A stretch of 64,000 bases of DNA from Pararhizobium sp. YC-54 (GTDB lineage: Bacteria; Pseudomonadota; Alphaproteobacteria; Rhizobiales; Rhizobiaceae): assembly GCF_025847205.1 (NCBI RefSeq), contig NZ_JAOYTH010000006.1, positions 260,789 to 324,788 on the forward strand. Reading direction: 5' to 3'. The notes under the pieces were generated by a model, which saw only the letters and a program-made list of their open reading frames with translations, searched no databases and had not been told where the DNA came from. Shown piece after piece: positions 44,111-54,455 of this stretch (position 1 is the stretch's first letter; each line of letters begins with the position of its first letter). A program made the position numbers and the translations under genes.

Positions 44111-45718
44111 ATGGCAGTGAGTGCTAACCGGCTCGAACTTCTGCAGATCGCGGATGCCGTCGCGCGCGAAAAAGTGATCGACCGCGAAATCGTTCTGGCC
44201 GCCATGGCCGACGCGATCCAGAAGGCCGCCCGCTCGCGCTACGGTTCGGAGAGCAACATCCGCGCCGACATCAATTCCAAGACCGGCGAAATCCGGCTTC
44301 AGCGCCTGCTCGAAGTCGTCGAGGTCGCCGAGGACTACTCGACGCAGATCCCGCTGGAACTTGCCCGCGACCGCAATCCGGACGCCATTCTCGGCGACTT
44401 CATTGCCGACCCGCTGCCGCCGATGGATTTCGGCCGCATCGCCGCCCAGTCGGCCAAGCAGGTCATCGTCCAGAAGGTGCGCGAAGCCGAGCGTGACCGC
44501 CAGTTCGACGAATTCAAGGATCGCATCGGCGAAATCGTCAACGGCACGGTCAAGCGCGTCGAATACGGCAATGTCATTGTCGATCTCGGCCGTGGCGAAG
44601 GCATCATCCGCCGCGACGAAATGATCCCGCGGGAAAACATGCGCTACGGCGACCGCGTCCGCTCGTATGTCTACGACGTGCGCCGCGAACAGCGCGGCCC
44701 GCAGATTTTCCTGTCGCGTACCCATCCGCAGTTCATGGTGAAACTGTTCACCATGGAAGTTCCGGAAATCTACGACGGCATCATCCAGATCCGCTCGGTT
44801 GCCCGCGATCCGGGTTCGCGCGCCAAGATCGCCGTGATCTCGAACGACTCGTCGATCGATCCGGTCGGCGCCTGCGTCGGTATGCGCGGTTCGCGCGTTC
44901 AGGCCGTTGTCGGCGAATTGCAGGGCGAAAAGATCGATATCATTCCGTGGTCGCAGGATCCGGCATCGTTCATCGTCAATGCGCTGCAGCCGGCTGAGGT
45001 CTCCAAGGTCGTTCTCGACGAAGATGCAGAGCGCATCGAAGTCGTGGTTCCCGACGAGCAGCTGTCGCTCGCCATCGGCCGCCGCGGCCAGAACGTGCGT
45101 CTCGCTTCGCAGCTGACTGGGTGGGATATCGACATCATGACGGAAGCCGAAGAATCCGAGCGCCGCCAGAAGGAATTCAATGAACGCACCGCGCTGTTCA
45201 TGGAAGCCCTCGACGTCGACGAGATGGTCGGCCAGGTTCTGGCGTCGGAAGGCTTTGCCGCCGTTGAGGAACTTGCCTATGTCGAACTCGACGAAATCGC
45301 CTCGATCGAAGGCTTCGACGAGGATACGGCCAGCGAACTGCAGACCCGCGCCCGCGAATATCTCGAGCGCCTGGAAGCCGAAATGGACGCCAAGCGCGTA
45401 GCCCTCGGCGTCTCCGACGAGCTGCGCTCGATCAATGGCATGACCGGCCAGATGCTGGTTGCGCTCGGCGAAGACGGCATCAAGACGATGGAAGACTTTG
45501 CAGGCTGCGCCGCCGACGACCTCGTCGGCTGGTCGGAACGCAAGGACGGCGAGACGAAGAAGTTTGAGGGCCTGTTCTCCAAGCTCGAAGTCTCCCGCGT
45601 CGATGCGGAACGCATGGTCCTTCAGGCGCGTCTTGCCGCCGGCTGGATCACCGAAGAAGATCTGGCGCGCGAGGAAGAAGCGCTCGAAGTCGTGGAAGGC
45701 GCGGAACAGGACGCCTGA
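44111..45718 (+). CDS. nusA: Transcription termination/antitermination factor NusA
   Basis: The protein has 535 residues from the ATG at 44111 ([18 protein letters not shown]). It has the NusA N-terminal domain (about 5-125), an S1 domain ([20 protein letters not shown], about 140-200) and KH domains with [17 protein letters not shown] (about 320). Two C-terminal helical repeats end with an acidic tail. It acts in pausing, termination and antitermination. The 58-nt gap after rimP holds no gene. Confidence 0.96.
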   Translation: MAVSANRLELLQIADAVAREKVIDREIVLAAMADAIQKAARSRYGSESNIRADINSKTGEIRLQRLLEVVEVAEDYSTQIPLELARDRNPDAILGDFIADPLPPMDFGRIAAQSAKQVIVQKVREAERDRQFDEFKDRIGEIVNGTVKRVEYGNVIVDLGRGEGIIRRDEMIPRENMRYGDRVRSYVYDVRREQRGPQIFLSRTHPQFMVKLFTMEVPEIYDGIIQIRSVARDPGSRAKIAVISNDSSIDPVGACVGMRGSRVQAVVGELQGEKIDIIPWSQDPASFIVNALQPAEVSKVVLDEDAERIEVVVPDEQLSLAIGRRGQNVRLASQLTGWDIDIMTEAEESERRQKEFNERTALFMEALDVDEMVGQVLASEGFAAVEELAYVELDEIASIEGFDEDTASELQTRAREYLERLEAEMDAKRVALGVSDELRSINGMTGQMLVALGEDGIKTMEDFAGCAADDLVGWSERKDGETKKFEGLFSKLEVSRVDAERMVLQARLAAGWITEEDLAREEEALEVVEGAEQDA

Positions 45719-45750
45719 CCAGGTGTTGCTGACCGTGATCCGGGCTGCTG

Positions 45751-46437
45751 ATGCTGCTTGAAGACAAAGATCCTCTCGAGGACATTGATGGTGAAGCAGT
45801 GAACGGCCGTATGTGCATCGTGACACGGCAGAGCGGAACGCCGGAAACGCTGATCCGCTTTGTTGCAGGCCCGGATGGCCGGGTGGTGCCCGACCTGAAG
45901 AAGCAGTTGCCGGGCCGCGGCTGCTGGGTGAGCGCGGAACGGGCAATCGTCGAGAAGGCGATTGCCAGGAAGCTGTTTGCCCGCGGACTGAAGCGGGCGG
46001 ATGTGACTGCCGGACCGGAGCTTGCCGACGAAGTCGACCGGCTCCTGTCGCTGCAGCTCGCAGGCATGATGAACATGGCGCGCAAGGCCGCGCAGTTCGT
46101 CAGCGGCGCCTCGAAAGTCGAGCAGGCCGTCCGTGGGCTGGCGGCGCTCGCCACCTTTCATGCGGTGGATGCCGCAGCGGACGGGGTGCGCAAGATAGAC
46201 CAGGCGCGCAAGGCGATGAGCTTTGTCGTCGATGACGGACAGGAAATACCCTCGTTTCGCTTCTTCACCGAGGCGGAAATGGAAGGGCTTTTGGGCCAGA
46301 ATGCTTTTATCCATGCTTGCGCGCTTGCAGGGCAGGCGGGTGAGGGTGTAGTGAAGCGCGCAAACATGCTCGAACGATATCGGGGAAACGTCCCTGCTCG
46401 AGCCGTTGGCGCCGAAACTGGCTTGCCGACACAATGA
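45751..46437 (+). CDS. ylxR: RNA-binding protein, YlxR (DUF448) fused to an L7Ae-like domain
   Basis: In the 228-residue protein the first domain is YlxR (GRMCIVTRQSGTPETLIRFV, then GRGCWVSAERA, about 15-85). The second (about 95-190) is an L7Ae/YlxQ-like domain with LAGMMNMARKAAQFVSGASK. In Firmicutes these are two genes (ylxR, ylxQ); the fusion is usual in alphaproteobacteria. Both are thought to bind RNA, with YlxR proteins also reported as nucleoid proteins. It sits between nusA and infB. Confidence 0.92.
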   Translation: MLLEDKDPLEDIDGEAVNGRMCIVTRQSGTPETLIRFVAGPDGRVVPDLKKQLPGRGCWVSAERAIVEKAIARKLFARGLKRADVTAGPELADEVDRLLSLQLAGMMNMARKAAQFVSGASKVEQAVRGLAALATFHAVDAAADGVRKIDQARKAMSFVVDDGQEIPSFRFFTEAEMEGLLGQNAFIHACALAGQAGEGVVKRANMLERYRGNVPARAVGAETGLPTQ

Positions 46438-46541
46438 CGCGGGTCACCGGCGCAGGCCGGAAAAACCGCGATTGCAAAACAGAAATTGAACGGCGGGGTC
46501 TGGTGATACGCATCCGGCCCTGATCTTAGGAACGGAACGGA

Positions 46542-49244
46542 ATGACCGACAACAACGACGACAAGACATTCGGCGGAGCCAAGAAGACGCTGACCCTGAA
46601 GCCTTCCGGGGTTAGTCAGGGAACTGTTCGCCAGGACATGGGTCGCGGCCGGACGAAGGCAGTCGTGGTCGAGACGCGCAAGCGGCGGCCAATGCGGCCG
46701 GAAGACGAGAAGCCGGTCGTTCCGATTGCAACGCCTGCTCCCGTCGCCCGCGTCGTGGAGCCGCAACGCCCGGCCCCGGCACAGCAGCAACAGCCTGCGC
46801 GCGCCGTGCCGCAGCAACAGCAGCCGCGCCAGCAGGACAATCGCCAGGACAACGCCAATCGCCCGCGGGTCGGTGTGGTTCTCAACCAGCTGTCGGCTGG
46901 TGAGATCGACGCTCGCCGCCGTGCGCTGGCCGAAGCCCAGATCCGCGATGCCGAAGACGCCAAGCGCCGCGCCGCCGATGAGGCACGCCGCCAGGCTGAA
47001 GAGGCAGAGCGCCTGAAGGCCGAACAGGCTGAAGCCGCCCGTCTCGCCGCCGAAGAGGCAGCCCGCACCCCTGCGGAACGCGAAGCCGAGAAGGCAGCAG
47101 CCGAGGCAGCAAAGGCCGCCGAAGCCGAGGCAGCAGCCGTCGCCGCCCGCAAGGCCGAAGACCAGGCGCGTGCCCAGGCCGCAAAGCCGGCAACGACACC
47201 GTCGACAGTGACCCCGGCACTCGCCGCCCGCCGCAAGGCGGAAGGCGAAGAGGAAGAGGCTCGTCCGAACCGTGGCGCCACCGCGCCGGTCCGCGGCAAG
47301 GTCGTTCGTCCGGAGCCTGCCAAGGCCCCTGCCCGTCCGAAGACGGAAGAGGAACGCCGCAAGGGCAAGCTGACGCTGACCGCCGCTCTCGACGACGACG
47401 GCAGTCCGCGCGGCCGCTCGATGGCCGCCATGCGCCGCCGGCAGGAGAAGTTCCGCCGCAGCCAGATGCAGGAAACCCGCGAAAAGGTCATGCGCGAAGT
47501 GATCCTTCCGGAAACCATCACCATTCAGGAACTGTCGCAGCGTATGGCCGAACGGGCCGTCGACGTCATCAAGTACCTGATGAAGGAAGGCCAGATGATG
47601 AAGCCGGGCGACGTCATCGACGCCGACCTTGCAGAACTCATCGCCGGCGAATTCGGTCATACCGTCAAGCGCGTTTCGGAATCCGACGTCGAAGAAGGCC
47701 TGTTCAACGCCCGGGACGATGGCGATATGCAGCCGCGTCCGCCGATCGTCACCATCATGGGTCACGTCGACCACGGCAAGACCTCGCTGCTCGACGCCAT
47801 CCGCAAGACCCATGTCGTATCGGGCGAAGCCGGTGGCATCACCCAGCATATCGGCGCCTATCAGGTCGAGCAGAACGGCAACAAGATCACCTTCATCGAC
47901 ACCCCCGGCCACGCCGCCTTCACCGCGATGCGTGCCCGTGGCGCCCAGGCGACCGACATTGCGATCCTCGTGGTTGCTGCCGACGACAGCGTCATGCCGC
48001 AGACGATCGAATCCATCAGCCACGCAAAGGCTGCCGGCGTTCCGATCATCGTGGCGATCAACAAGGTCGACAAGCACGAAGCCGACCCGCAGAAGGTGCG
48101 CAACCAGCTTTTGCAGCACGAAGTGTTCGTAGAAACCATGGGCGGTGAAGTGCTCGACGTCGAAGTCTCGGCCAAGACCGGCCTTGGTCTGGACAAGCTT
48201 CTCGAAGCCATCCTGCTGCAGGCCGAAATTCTCGACCTGCGCGCCGATGCAGACCGCACGGCAGAAGGTACCGTCGTCGAAGCCCAGCTCGATCGCGGCC
48301 GCGGTGCGGTTGCCACCGTTCTGGTTCACAAGGGTACGCTGAAGCCGGGCCAGATCATCGTTGCCGGCGATCAGTGGGGCCGTGTGCGCGCGCTCGTCAA
48401 CGACAAGGGCGAACACGTCAAGGAAGCGCCGCCGTCGATGCCTGTCGAGATTCTCGGTCTTTCCGGCACGCCGCTGGCGGGCGACAAGTTCGCCGTCGTC
48501 GAAAACGAAAGCCGCGCCCGCGAAATCTCGGAATATCGTCAGCGCCTGACCCGCGACAAGGCCGTTGCCCGTGCATCCGGCCAGCGCGGTTCGCTCGAGC
48601 AGATGATGATGACGCTGCAGAACACCGGCCTCAAGGAATTCCCGCTGGTCATCAAGGGCGACGTGCAGGGCTCGATCGAAGCCATTGCCGGCGCACTCGA
48701 CAAGCTGGGAACCGACGAGGTTCGTGCCCGCATCGTCCATTCGGGCGCCGGTGGTATCACCGAGTCCGACATCTCGCTGGCGGAAGCCTCGAACGCGGCC
48801 ATCATCGGCTTCAACGTTCGTGCCAACGCCCAGGCCCGTACGGCTGCGGAGCGCGCCGGCATCGAGATCCGCTACTACAACATCATCTACGATCTGGTGG
48901 ATGACGTGAAGGCAGCGATGTCGGGCCTGCTCTCGCCGGAGCGCCGCGAAACCTTCCTCGGCAATGCCGAAATCCTGGAAGTGTTCAACATCACCAAGAC
49001 CGGCAAGGTCGCGGGCTGCCGCGTCATCGAAGGCAAGGTCGAACGTGGTGCAGGCGTCCGTCTGGTGCGCGACAACGTCGTCATCCACGAAGGCAAGCTC
49101 AAGACCCTCAAGCGCTTCAAGGACGAAGTCTCCGAAGTGCCGATGGGCCAGGAATGCGGCATGGCCTTCGAAAACTACGAGGACATCCGCGCCGGCGACA
49201 CCATCGAGTGCTTCCGCGTCGAGCACATCACCCGCACGCTGTAA
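46542..49244 (+). CDS. infB: Translation initiation factor IF-2
   Basis: The protein has 900 residues. An Ala-, Glu- and Arg-rich N-terminal region (about 70-290, largely coiled coil) precedes the IF2_N domain ([20 protein letters not shown], about 310-330). The GTPase domain follows with [12 protein letters not shown] (about 407), DTPGHAAF and NKVDK, then the C1/C2 domains. It brings fMet-tRNA to the 30S subunit. It closes the operon rimP-nusA-ylxR-infB and is followed by a terminator with a UUCG loop. Confidence 0.97.
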   Translation: MTDNNDDKTFGGAKKTLTLKPSGVSQGTVRQDMGRGRTKAVVVETRKRRPMRPEDEKPVVPIATPAPVARVVEPQRPAPAQQQQPARAVPQQQQPRQQDNRQDNANRPRVGVVLNQLSAGEIDARRRALAEAQIRDAEDAKRRAADEARRQAEEAERLKAEQAEAARLAAEEAARTPAEREAEKAAAEAAKAAEAEAAAVAARKAEDQARAQAAKPATTPSTVTPALAARRKAEGEEEEARPNRGATAPVRGKVVRPEPAKAPARPKTEEERRKGKLTLTAALDDDGSPRGRSMAAMRRRQEKFRRSQMQETREKVMREVILPETITIQELSQRMAERAVDVIKYLMKEGQMMKPGDVIDADLAELIAGEFGHTVKRVSESDVEEGLFNARDDGDMQPRPPIVTIMGHVDHGKTSLLDAIRKTHVVSGEAGGITQHIGAYQVEQNGNKITFIDTPGHAAFTAMRARGAQATDIAILVVAADDSVMPQTIESISHAKAAGVPIIVAINKVDKHEADPQKVRNQLLQHEVFVETMGGEVLDVEVSAKTGLGLDKLLEAILLQAEILDLRADADRTAEGTVVEAQLDRGRGAVATVLVHKGTLKPGQIIVAGDQWGRVRALVNDKGEHVKEAPPSMPVEILGLSGTPLAGDKFAVVENESRAREISEYRQRLTRDKAVARASGQRGSLEQMMMTLQNTGLKEFPLVIKGDVQGSIEAIAGALDKLGTDEVRARIVHSGAGGITESDISLAEASNAAIIGFNVRANAQARTAAERAGIEIRYYNIIYDLVDDVKAAMSGLLSPERRETFLGNAEILEVFNITKTGKVAGCRVIEGKVERGAGVRLVRDNVVIHEGKLKTLKRFKDEVSEVPMGQECGMAFENYEDIRAGDTIECFRVEHITRTL

Positions 49245-49275
49245 TCGCTTCCGGGCTGACAAGGACACTTTTCAG

Positions 49276-49299
49276 AATGGCGGCTTCGGCCGCCATTTT
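49276..49299 (+). terminator. Terminator of the rimP-infB operon (UUCG tetraloop)
   Basis: The 9-bp stem AATGGCGGC/GCCGCCATT closes a TTCG loop and is followed by TTTG. It starts 32 nt after the infB stop. Confidence 0.85.
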
Positions 49300-49342
49300 G
49301 CTGTTCGGCGGCATTGTCAGCGGACCCTGACTCCCTGGGCAA

Positions 49343-49382
49343 AATAAAAGCCCGGAAAGAGGCAATACCGCCTTCCGGGCTC
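49343..49382 (-). terminator. Terminator of the doxX gene
   Basis: The stem AGCCCGGAA/TTCCGGGCT with an inner GGC/GCC pairing leads on the minus strand into TTTTATTTT. It lies 32 nt past the doxX stop and between the convergent infB and doxX genes. Confidence 0.85.
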
Positions 49383-49413
49383 AAAAGTCAGTTTTTTCAG
49401 TGACGCAATCCGG

Positions 49414-49863
49414 TCAGATCTGTTTGCCGATCTTGGCATCGACGGACTGGGAGTTTGACCCGCGGATGGCAAAGAAGAAGAAGATCGCGGCCCAGAGGAT
49501 CGACTTCTCAGCGCCAGCGAGACCTTCGCCGGTCACGATGCCGTGGAAATAGACCGTGACAAGCAGAACGATCATCGCCGCGAAGGATGCGGGGCGGGTG
49601 AACAGGCCGATCGCGACCAGAATGCCGCCGAAGAATTCGGTGGCCGACAGCAGCGGCGACCAGAAAACACCGGGATAGAACCCCAAACTCTCGACCATGC
49701 CGACTGCGCCGAAGGGGTTGATGATCTTGCCATAGCCGTGGGTGACGAGCAGAACGCCGGCAACCACGCGCAGCAGCGTTTCGGCCGTCGTATCGAGCGG
49801 CAGATAGAACCGCTGCAAGGCGGGCAGCATGGCTGGCGGCCGGGTCGATATAAGGTCAGTCAT
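49414..49863 (-). CDS. DoxX-family membrane protein
   Basis: The ATG at 49863 after GAGGAGA gives 149 residues with four membrane segments. DoxX signatures are LLRVVAGVLLVTHGYGKI (about 31-48) and SATEFFGGILVAIGLFTRPA (about 73-92). The role of the family is unclear; links to redox balance and thiosulfate or quinone metabolism have been reported. It stands alone, divergent from the SelW-like gene, with its own terminator. Confidence 0.92.
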   Translation of the reverse strand: MTDLISTRPPAMLPALQRFYLPLDTTAETLLRVVAGVLLVTHGYGKIINPFGAVGMVESLGFYPGVFWSPLLSATEFFGGILVAIGLFTRPASFAAMIVLLVTVYFHGIVTGEGLAGAEKSILWAAIFFFFAIRGSNSQSVDAKIGKQI

Positions 49864-50052
49864 GTTGTCTCCTCTTGATTTTTGCAACGCAACATTTTCT
49901 TGCTGCGAAAACCGCGACTATCAAGGGAGGCCCCTGCCCCAGGATGGTAAATTCAGTTAACGATTTCGTGAGACATACTTGATCGCACGCTGTTGCGGCC
50001 TACAGCGCCGATGGATAACGTCCGCAAAGCCGACATCGCCACGGAAACAGAC

Positions 50053-50334
50053 ATGACAGAAAAGCCGCGCATTACCATCCTTTACTGCACCCAGTGCAAC
50101 TGGCTGCTGCGCGCCGCCTGGATGGCGCAGGAACTGCTCTCCACCTTTGGCGACAGCCTTGGCGAAGTGGCGCTCATTCCCGGCACCGGCGGCAATTTCG
50201 AAATCCATGTCGGCGAGACGCTGATCTGGGAACGCAAGCGCGATGGCGGCTTTCCGGGCCCAAAGGAATTGAAGCAGCGGGTCCGCGACATCATCGAACC
50301 CGGGCGCGATCTCGGTCACACCGACCGGACCTGA
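50053..50334 (+). CDS. SelT/SelW/SelH (Rdx)-family protein, Cys form
   Basis: The protein has 93 residues from the ATG at 50053. It has a thioredoxin-like fold with the redox motif ILYCTQCNWLLRAAWMAQEL, where a CxxC replaces the CxxU of selenoproteins. GTGGNFEIHVGETLIWERK and GFPGPKELKQRVRD are the family's later strands and helix. It is probably a thiol oxidoreductase; the substrate is unknown. It lies 4 nt before the YqaA-like gene, so the two may be co-translated. Confidence 0.9.
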   Translation: MTEKPRITILYCTQCNWLLRAAWMAQELLSTFGDSLGEVALIPGTGGNFEIHVGETLIWERKRDGGFPGPKELKQRVRDIIEPGRDLGHTDRT

Positions 50335-50338
50335 TCAT

Positions 50339-50776
50339 TTGACCGCAGGCCTGCTTTTCGGCGTTTTCAGCGCCGCCTTCCTCTCCGCCACGTTGCTCGT
50401 TGGTGTGTCGGAGGCGGCATTGATCCTTGCTGCCGGACAACCGGGCGCGCAGCTTATGGCGCTTTTTCTGGCCGCGACGGCGGGCAATGTGCTTGGGGCG
50501 GTCGTCAATTTCGCGCTCGGCCGCTTTCTCCTGCGCTTCGAGAACAGCCGCTGGTTTCCCGTCAGTCCGATCAACAGGAAGCGAGCCGAGGTACTGTTTG
50601 GCCGCTATGGCCGGCCCGTGCTGCTTTTGTCCTGGCTACCGGTGATCGGCGATCCGCTGACGCTGGCGGCCGGACTGCTGCGCACCCCGTTTCCCGCCTT
50701 CCTCCTCTATGTGACGATCGGCAAGGCGGCGCGCTATGCCGTACTGCTCTGGGCATGGGATGCCGTTGCCGGCTGA
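50339..50776 (+). CDS. YqaA-family membrane protein (DedA/SNARE-associated)
   Basis: The 145-residue protein starts with TTG and has about four membrane segments. The middle segment has LAATAGNVLGAVVNFALGRF (about 45-64), the Gly-rich motif of the DedA/VTT superfamily, with a basic re-entrant stretch and GRYGRPVLLLSWLPVIGDPL (about 89-108). It is presumably a membrane lipid or ion homeostasis protein. It sits 4 nt after the SelW-like gene, probably in one operon. Confidence 0.87.
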   Translation: MTAGLLFGVFSAAFLSATLLVGVSEAALILAAGQPGAQLMALFLAATAGNVLGAVVNFALGRFLLRFENSRWFPVSPINRKRAEVLFGRYGRPVLLLSWLPVIGDPLTLAAGLLRTPFPAFLLYVTIGKAARYAVLLWAWDAVAG

Positions 50777-50787
50777 AGCGCCAGAAG

Positions 50788-50814
50788 CAAAAACGGCGAG
50801 GAAATCCCCGCCGT
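50788..50814 (-). terminator. Terminator of the BA14K gene
   Basis: The stem ACGGCG/CGCCGT with an inner GG/CC is followed on the minus strand by TTTTT. It is 20 nt past the stop of the BA14K-like gene and between it and the convergent yqaA. Confidence 0.75.
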
Positions 50815-50833
50815 CGATCGAATGAAACCAGCG

Positions 50834-51277
50834 TCAGCGATAGGGCGAATAGCAGACCTTGTAGACGCCGCCATAGCTCAGGAACCGGTTCGTCGCCGGA
50901 TTGTAGGAGCGGTACCGTGACAGGCACCAGTCCACATGCGAGCCGGCATAGCCGCGGCGGATATAACGGTCACGGTAGACCGGCCGCGGTGCGATATAGA
51001 CGCTAAAGCCGGGCCGATAGTAGGGCCGGTAATACGGACGGTAGTAAGGCCGATAACCGGCATAGGGCCGATAGTAGCGATAGCCAGGCCGATAACGGTA
51101 GCCGTCTCCACGATACTCCGGAACGTCGCGGCGACGTTGGACAGTCTGGATATCCGTCTGGCGGTCGATTTTCACGTCCGGTGCGGCCAAGGGAACGGCC
51201 AGCGCCGATGCCAGCGGTGCCATGATGGAGGCGGCGCTCAACGCGCAACCAATAACGAAATTTCGAAATCCCGCCAT
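50834..51277 (-). CDS. BA14K-family secreted protein
   Basis: The ATG at 51277 after GAGGAAA gives 147 residues. A signal peptide (about 1-30, ending ALA) precedes a Tyr-, Arg- and Pro-rich middle with tandem YYRP repeats (about 70-95). The C-terminal BA14K signature is [20 protein letters not shown] (about 115-134), ending YKVCYSP with the two Cys. The Brucella member is immunoreactive with a lectin-like activity. It is probably in the periplasm or outer envelope. Confidence 0.88.
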   Translation of the reverse strand: MAGFRNFVIGCALSAASIMAPLASALAVPLAAPDVKIDRQTDIQTVQRRRDVPEYRGDGYRYRPGYRYYRPYAGYRPYYRPYYRPYYRPGFSVYIAPRPVYRDRYIRRGYAGSHVDWCLSRYRSYNPATNRFLSYGGVYKVCYSPYR

Positions 51278-51495
51278 TTGTTTCCTCACTTCTCCCAAAA
51301 GGGTTTACTCGGGTGGTGTCCCCTGTCTGCTGTAACGGTTGGTCTTTTTGTTTTATTCGTGTTTTCGCCTATTGCCCGACTGCAAATCCTGCGTCTTTTC
51401 GACGCCTTGCCCTTCCAACTTGACAGAATGCGCCAATATTCCGTTCAAGTCACTCGACCGGTTATCAAAATCCTGTCAACCAGACGGAGGATAGT

Positions 51496-52935
51496 TTGAG
51501 TTTGAAATTCGGCACCAGCGGCCTGCGCGGCCTTTCCACCGACCTGAACGGCCCTGCCGCCGCGATCTATGCGACAGCCTTTGCGCACTATCTCATGTCG
51601 TCCGGTCAGGCAAAGCCCGGCGATCCTGTTCTTCTCGGCCGCGACTTTCGCGCCTCCAGCCCGGACATTTCTGCCATCTGCGCCGGCGCCTTGACCCGTG
51701 CTGGGTTGACCGTTCTGGACTGCGGCCCAGTGCCGACCCCGGCGCTGGCGCTCTATGGCCTGGAAAAGCGCGCTGCCGCGTTGATGATCACCGGCTCGCA
51801 CATCCCCGCTGACCGCAATGGCATCAAATTCTATCGGCCCGACGGCGAGATCGCCAAGGCCGATGAGGAGGCGATCAGCACCCTGGCAACCGGACTCATG
51901 GCCAAACCGGCCGGCATCGATGCGATGCCGGGACCGGCTGCCGATCACGCCAGGCAGGCAGAAGCGCTTTTCCTTGCCCGCAATACGGCAATCCTTCCCG
52001 CTGGCGCCTTGAACGGTCTTAAAATCGGCGTGTACCAGCACAGCACGGTGGCACGCGACCTGTTCATCGAGGTGCTCGCCCACTATGGCGCCAAGGTCGT
52101 GGCGCTTGGCCGCTCCGTCGATTTCATTCCGGTCGATACCGAAGCGGTCTCGCAGGCGACGATCGACCGGCTCAAGGCCTGGACGGCCAAGCATAAACTC
52201 GACGCGATCGTCTCGGCCGACGGCGACGGCGATCGTCCGCTGGTCAGCGACGAAACCGGCCTGCCGTTGCGCGGCGACCTTTTGGGCCTGATCGCAGCGC
52301 AGTTTGTCGGCGCGTCGGTCGCCGTGACGCCCGTCACCTCCAATTCGGGCCTGGAACGCCAGCCGGATCTTTCCATCCTGCGCACCCGCGTCGGCTCGCC
52401 CTTTGTCATCGAAGGCATGCTGAAGGCTGTCGCCGATGGCCAGACCGGCGTCGTCGGCTTCGAGGCCAATGGCGGCACCCTGACCGCCACCGACTTCACC
52501 CTCAACGGCACCACGCTGAAAGCCCTGCCGACGCGCGACAGCTTCCTGCCAGCGCTTGCGGTACTCTTCCTTGCCGCACGCAGCCACAAGCCTCTCTCGG
52601 TGCTTGCAGCGGGCTTCGCCCTGCCGGTGGCGCTGAGCGACCGGATCGAGAATTTTCCGCTGGAGACCAGCGCGGCGCTGATGCGCTATCTCCGGTCTGG
52701 GGCAGACAATCTCGCGACCTTTCTTGCCCCCATCGGAACGCCGGAATCGGTCAGCGATATCGACGGACTGCGTGTAACGCTCATGGATCGCAGCGTCGTC
52801 CACTTGCGTCCCTCTGGCAATGCGCCGGAAATGCGCTGCTATGCCGAAGCGGAAACCGCCGATCAGGCAAAGCGGCTGCTCGAACAGGGGCTGAAGTGCA
52901 TCCGCGCCTTTGGGCAGCACTATGGCTCCCGGTGA
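51496..52935 (+). CDS. Phosphomannomutase-type phosphohexomutase
   Basis: The TTG at 51496, 5 nt after GGAGG, gives 479 residues. The start KFGTSGLRGLS is the substrate-phosphate region. The active Ser is in MITGSHIPADRNGIKFY (about 97), the metal loop in SADGDGDRP (about 241) and the last phosphate-binding loop in RPSGNAPEMRCY (about 438). It moves phosphate between C6 and C1 of mannose or glucose, for polysaccharide or LPS precursors. It resembles NoeK/ManB-type proteins of rhizobia. The gap 51278-51495 shows no gene. Confidence 0.88.
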   Translation: MSLKFGTSGLRGLSTDLNGPAAAIYATAFAHYLMSSGQAKPGDPVLLGRDFRASSPDISAICAGALTRAGLTVLDCGPVPTPALALYGLEKRAAALMITGSHIPADRNGIKFYRPDGEIAKADEEAISTLATGLMAKPAGIDAMPGPAADHARQAEALFLARNTAILPAGALNGLKIGVYQHSTVARDLFIEVLAHYGAKVVALGRSVDFIPVDTEAVSQATIDRLKAWTAKHKLDAIVSADGDGDRPLVSDETGLPLRGDLLGLIAAQFVGASVAVTPVTSNSGLERQPDLSILRTRVGSPFVIEGMLKAVADGQTGVVGFEANGGTLTATDFTLNGTTLKALPTRDSFLPALAVLFLAARSHKPLSVLAAGFALPVALSDRIENFPLETSAALMRYLRSGADNLATFLAPIGTPESVSDIDGLRVTLMDRSVVHLRPSGNAPEMRCYAEAETADQAKRLLEQGLKCIRAFGQHYGSR

Positions 52936-53036
52936 AAGCCACAGCTTCTGGCGAAATCATTTTCGGGGAAAATCATTGCTCTTCAACGGTTTGCTCAACT
53001 TTCCCTGACATTTTCAAGAAAACTTCAAAAACCCTG

Positions 53037-53065
53037 TTGACACAAAAGCGTGAGCCCCGTACATC
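53037..53065 (+). promoter_or_regulatory. Promoter of tRNA-Leu
   Basis: TTGACA (53037-53042), a 17-nt spacer and TACATC (53060-53065) form a sigma-70-type promoter. The RNA start is expected 5-7 nt later, near the first base of the tRNA gene (53076). Confidence 0.7.
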
Positions 53066-53075
53066 CCCGTTCGTC

Positions 53076-53162
53076 GCCCAGATGGCGGAATTGGTAGACG
53101 CGCCAGCTTCAGGTGCTGGTACTCGAAAGGGTGTGGAGGTTCGAGTCCTCTTCTGGGCACCA
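53076..53162 (+). tRNA. tRNA-Leu (anticodon CAG)
   Basis: This 87-nt class II tRNA has an acceptor stem GCCCAGA/TCTGGGC, anticodon loop CTTCAGG with CAG, a long variable arm, T-loop GTTCGAGTC and an encoded ACCA end. It reads CUG. No integrase or att duplication is seen near it. The 291 bp that follow, up to the LysR gene, show no gene; a weak CCTTGA/TCAAGG hairpin at 53176-53193 may be its terminator. Confidence 0.95.
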
Positions 53163-53453
53163 TTCCATTCTAAGTCCTTGATTTAATTCAAGGGTCTTAT
53201 GCTACTCAAGAATGTCCGGCTGTAACAATGTTCGTTATAGTCGAGGCGTTCAAAGCATGAAAACACCGCCCGAACGGCTTATGGTGCGCATTCGCACCTC
53301 TACTGCCGAATGTGGGTGCCGCGCGAACCTTCGGCCGGCAATTGGTTGTCATCCTCCCTGCGGACAGAAGATCTCACAACAGCGAAATCAAGGCTTTCTC
53401 GCCTGGCGTCGTCCGAGTTCGGCCCGAACCCGGCCAACCTCGCCCCCGGCCAA

Positions 53454-54356
53454 CTATAACGGCTGTTCAACCAACAATTCAGAGATCACGCCGGGAAGTT
53501 CCTGCATGACGAATTCGCGAAACGCTTTCGTGACCGGAGAGGGAGAGGTGTCGCGGCGTTCGACAAGTCCGACCCGGCGACTGAGTTTCGGGCCGGCCAA
53601 ATCGATGACGGATACGCCTTCGGGAGGCTCCTGCATGGAGAGCGAAGGAAGTATGGTCACGCCGAGGCCGGCCTTCACCAGCGCCATCAGCGAGGTGACG
53701 TTGTACACAGTGATCAGGGATTGATCCGCAAGGGCTTTGTATTCTTCCGCGTCTATCCTGTCGGATGCGCCGTTGCGGATCAGGTTCGATTGGCTGAGAT
53801 CACGCCAGCTCAGTGGGCTCTGCAGGCGGCAGAGTTCGCTGCTGGCGCTGCAGAGCAGCTTGAAGCGGTCGCTGAAGAGAGGCGTGAACTCGACGGCGCC
53901 ACCCGCGCGGCTTTCGCCGGCAAAGCCGATATCGGCCGTTCCCGCTTCCACCATGCGTCGCACCTGGACGCTGTCTATGTCGAACAACTCCAGCTGTACC
54001 TGCGGACGGGTGGATAGAAACCGCTGTAAAATGGGCGGCAGGACATTGGCTGCAACGGACGGCACGGACGCAATCGAGAGGCTGCCGACACGGCTGTGCG
54101 CAAAGGCCCTCATGGTACCGACCGCTTTGTCGAAACTCTTGATCTGCTGATGACCGAGTTCGAGCATCAGATTGCCGAGAGCAGTCAGGCTGTTCTTGCG
54201 ATCGGTCTGGAACAACGGCCCGCCAATCTCTTCCTCCAGCTGTTTCAGTGTCATGGAAACGGCCGACGCCGTTCTGCCAACGGCGTCGGCGGCATCCTTT
54301 ATGTTGCCGCTTTCGGCTACAGTTACAAAAACGCGCAATGCTTCCAGCTTGATCAT
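53454..54356 (-). CDS. LysR-family regulator of the adjacent catabolic operon
   Basis: The ATG at 54356 gives 300 residues; the frame extends upstream over the intergenic region and was rejected. The HTH domain (IKLEALRVFVTVAESGNIKD, then TASAVSMTLKQLEEEIGGPL, about 2-60) is typical. The effector domain (about 90-295) starts LSIASVPSVAANVLPPIL. It is divergent from the aldehyde dehydrogenase gene with 99 bp between. A palindrome TTTCTG-N10-CAGAAA lies there, and a similar one is found before the ABC importer. The inducer is unknown. Confidence 0.93.
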   Translation of the reverse strand: MIKLEALRVFVTVAESGNIKDAADAVGRTASAVSMTLKQLEEEIGGPLFQTDRKNSLTALGNLMLELGHQQIKSFDKAVGTMRAFAHSRVGSLSIASVPSVAANVLPPILQRFLSTRPQVQLELFDIDSVQVRRMVEAGTADIGFAGESRAGGAVEFTPLFSDRFKLLCSASSELCRLQSPLSWRDLSQSNLIRNGASDRIDAEEYKALADQSLITVYNVTSLMALVKAGLGVTILPSLSMQEPPEGVSVIDLAGPKLSRRVGLVERRDTSPSPVTKAFREFVMQELPGVISELLVEQPL

Positions 54357-54373
54357 CTCAGCGCCTTTCAATT

Positions 54374-54395
54374 TTTCTGAAATTAGTAACAGAAA
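54374..54395. promoter_or_regulatory. Probable LysR operator between LysR and the aldehyde dehydrogenase gene
   Basis: TTTCTG (54374-54379) and CAGAAA (54390-54395) are perfect inverted arms 10 nt apart. They contain a T-N11-A core, the standard LysR site. It is 61 bp from the dehydrogenase ATG and 18 bp from the LysR ATG. The first 12 nt TTTTTCTGAAAT are identical to the copy at 60240. Confidence 0.7.
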
Positions 54396-54455
54396 TATCC
54401 GCTTGATTGAAGCGGCGGATTGCAGGATTTTCGACCTGTAACGTGGAGAATGAAG

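Noticed and set aside
46158..49268. A very long open frame on the minus strand (1036 codons) opposite infB
   Set aside because: It is the mirror of infB and ylxR, caused by high GC and third-position bias. Its translation shows no domain, while the plus strand has complete IF-2 motifs.
53212..53724. A 170-codon plus-strand frame after tRNA-Leu
   Set aside because: Most of it is antisense to the LysR gene, and the rest has no domain or ribosome site.
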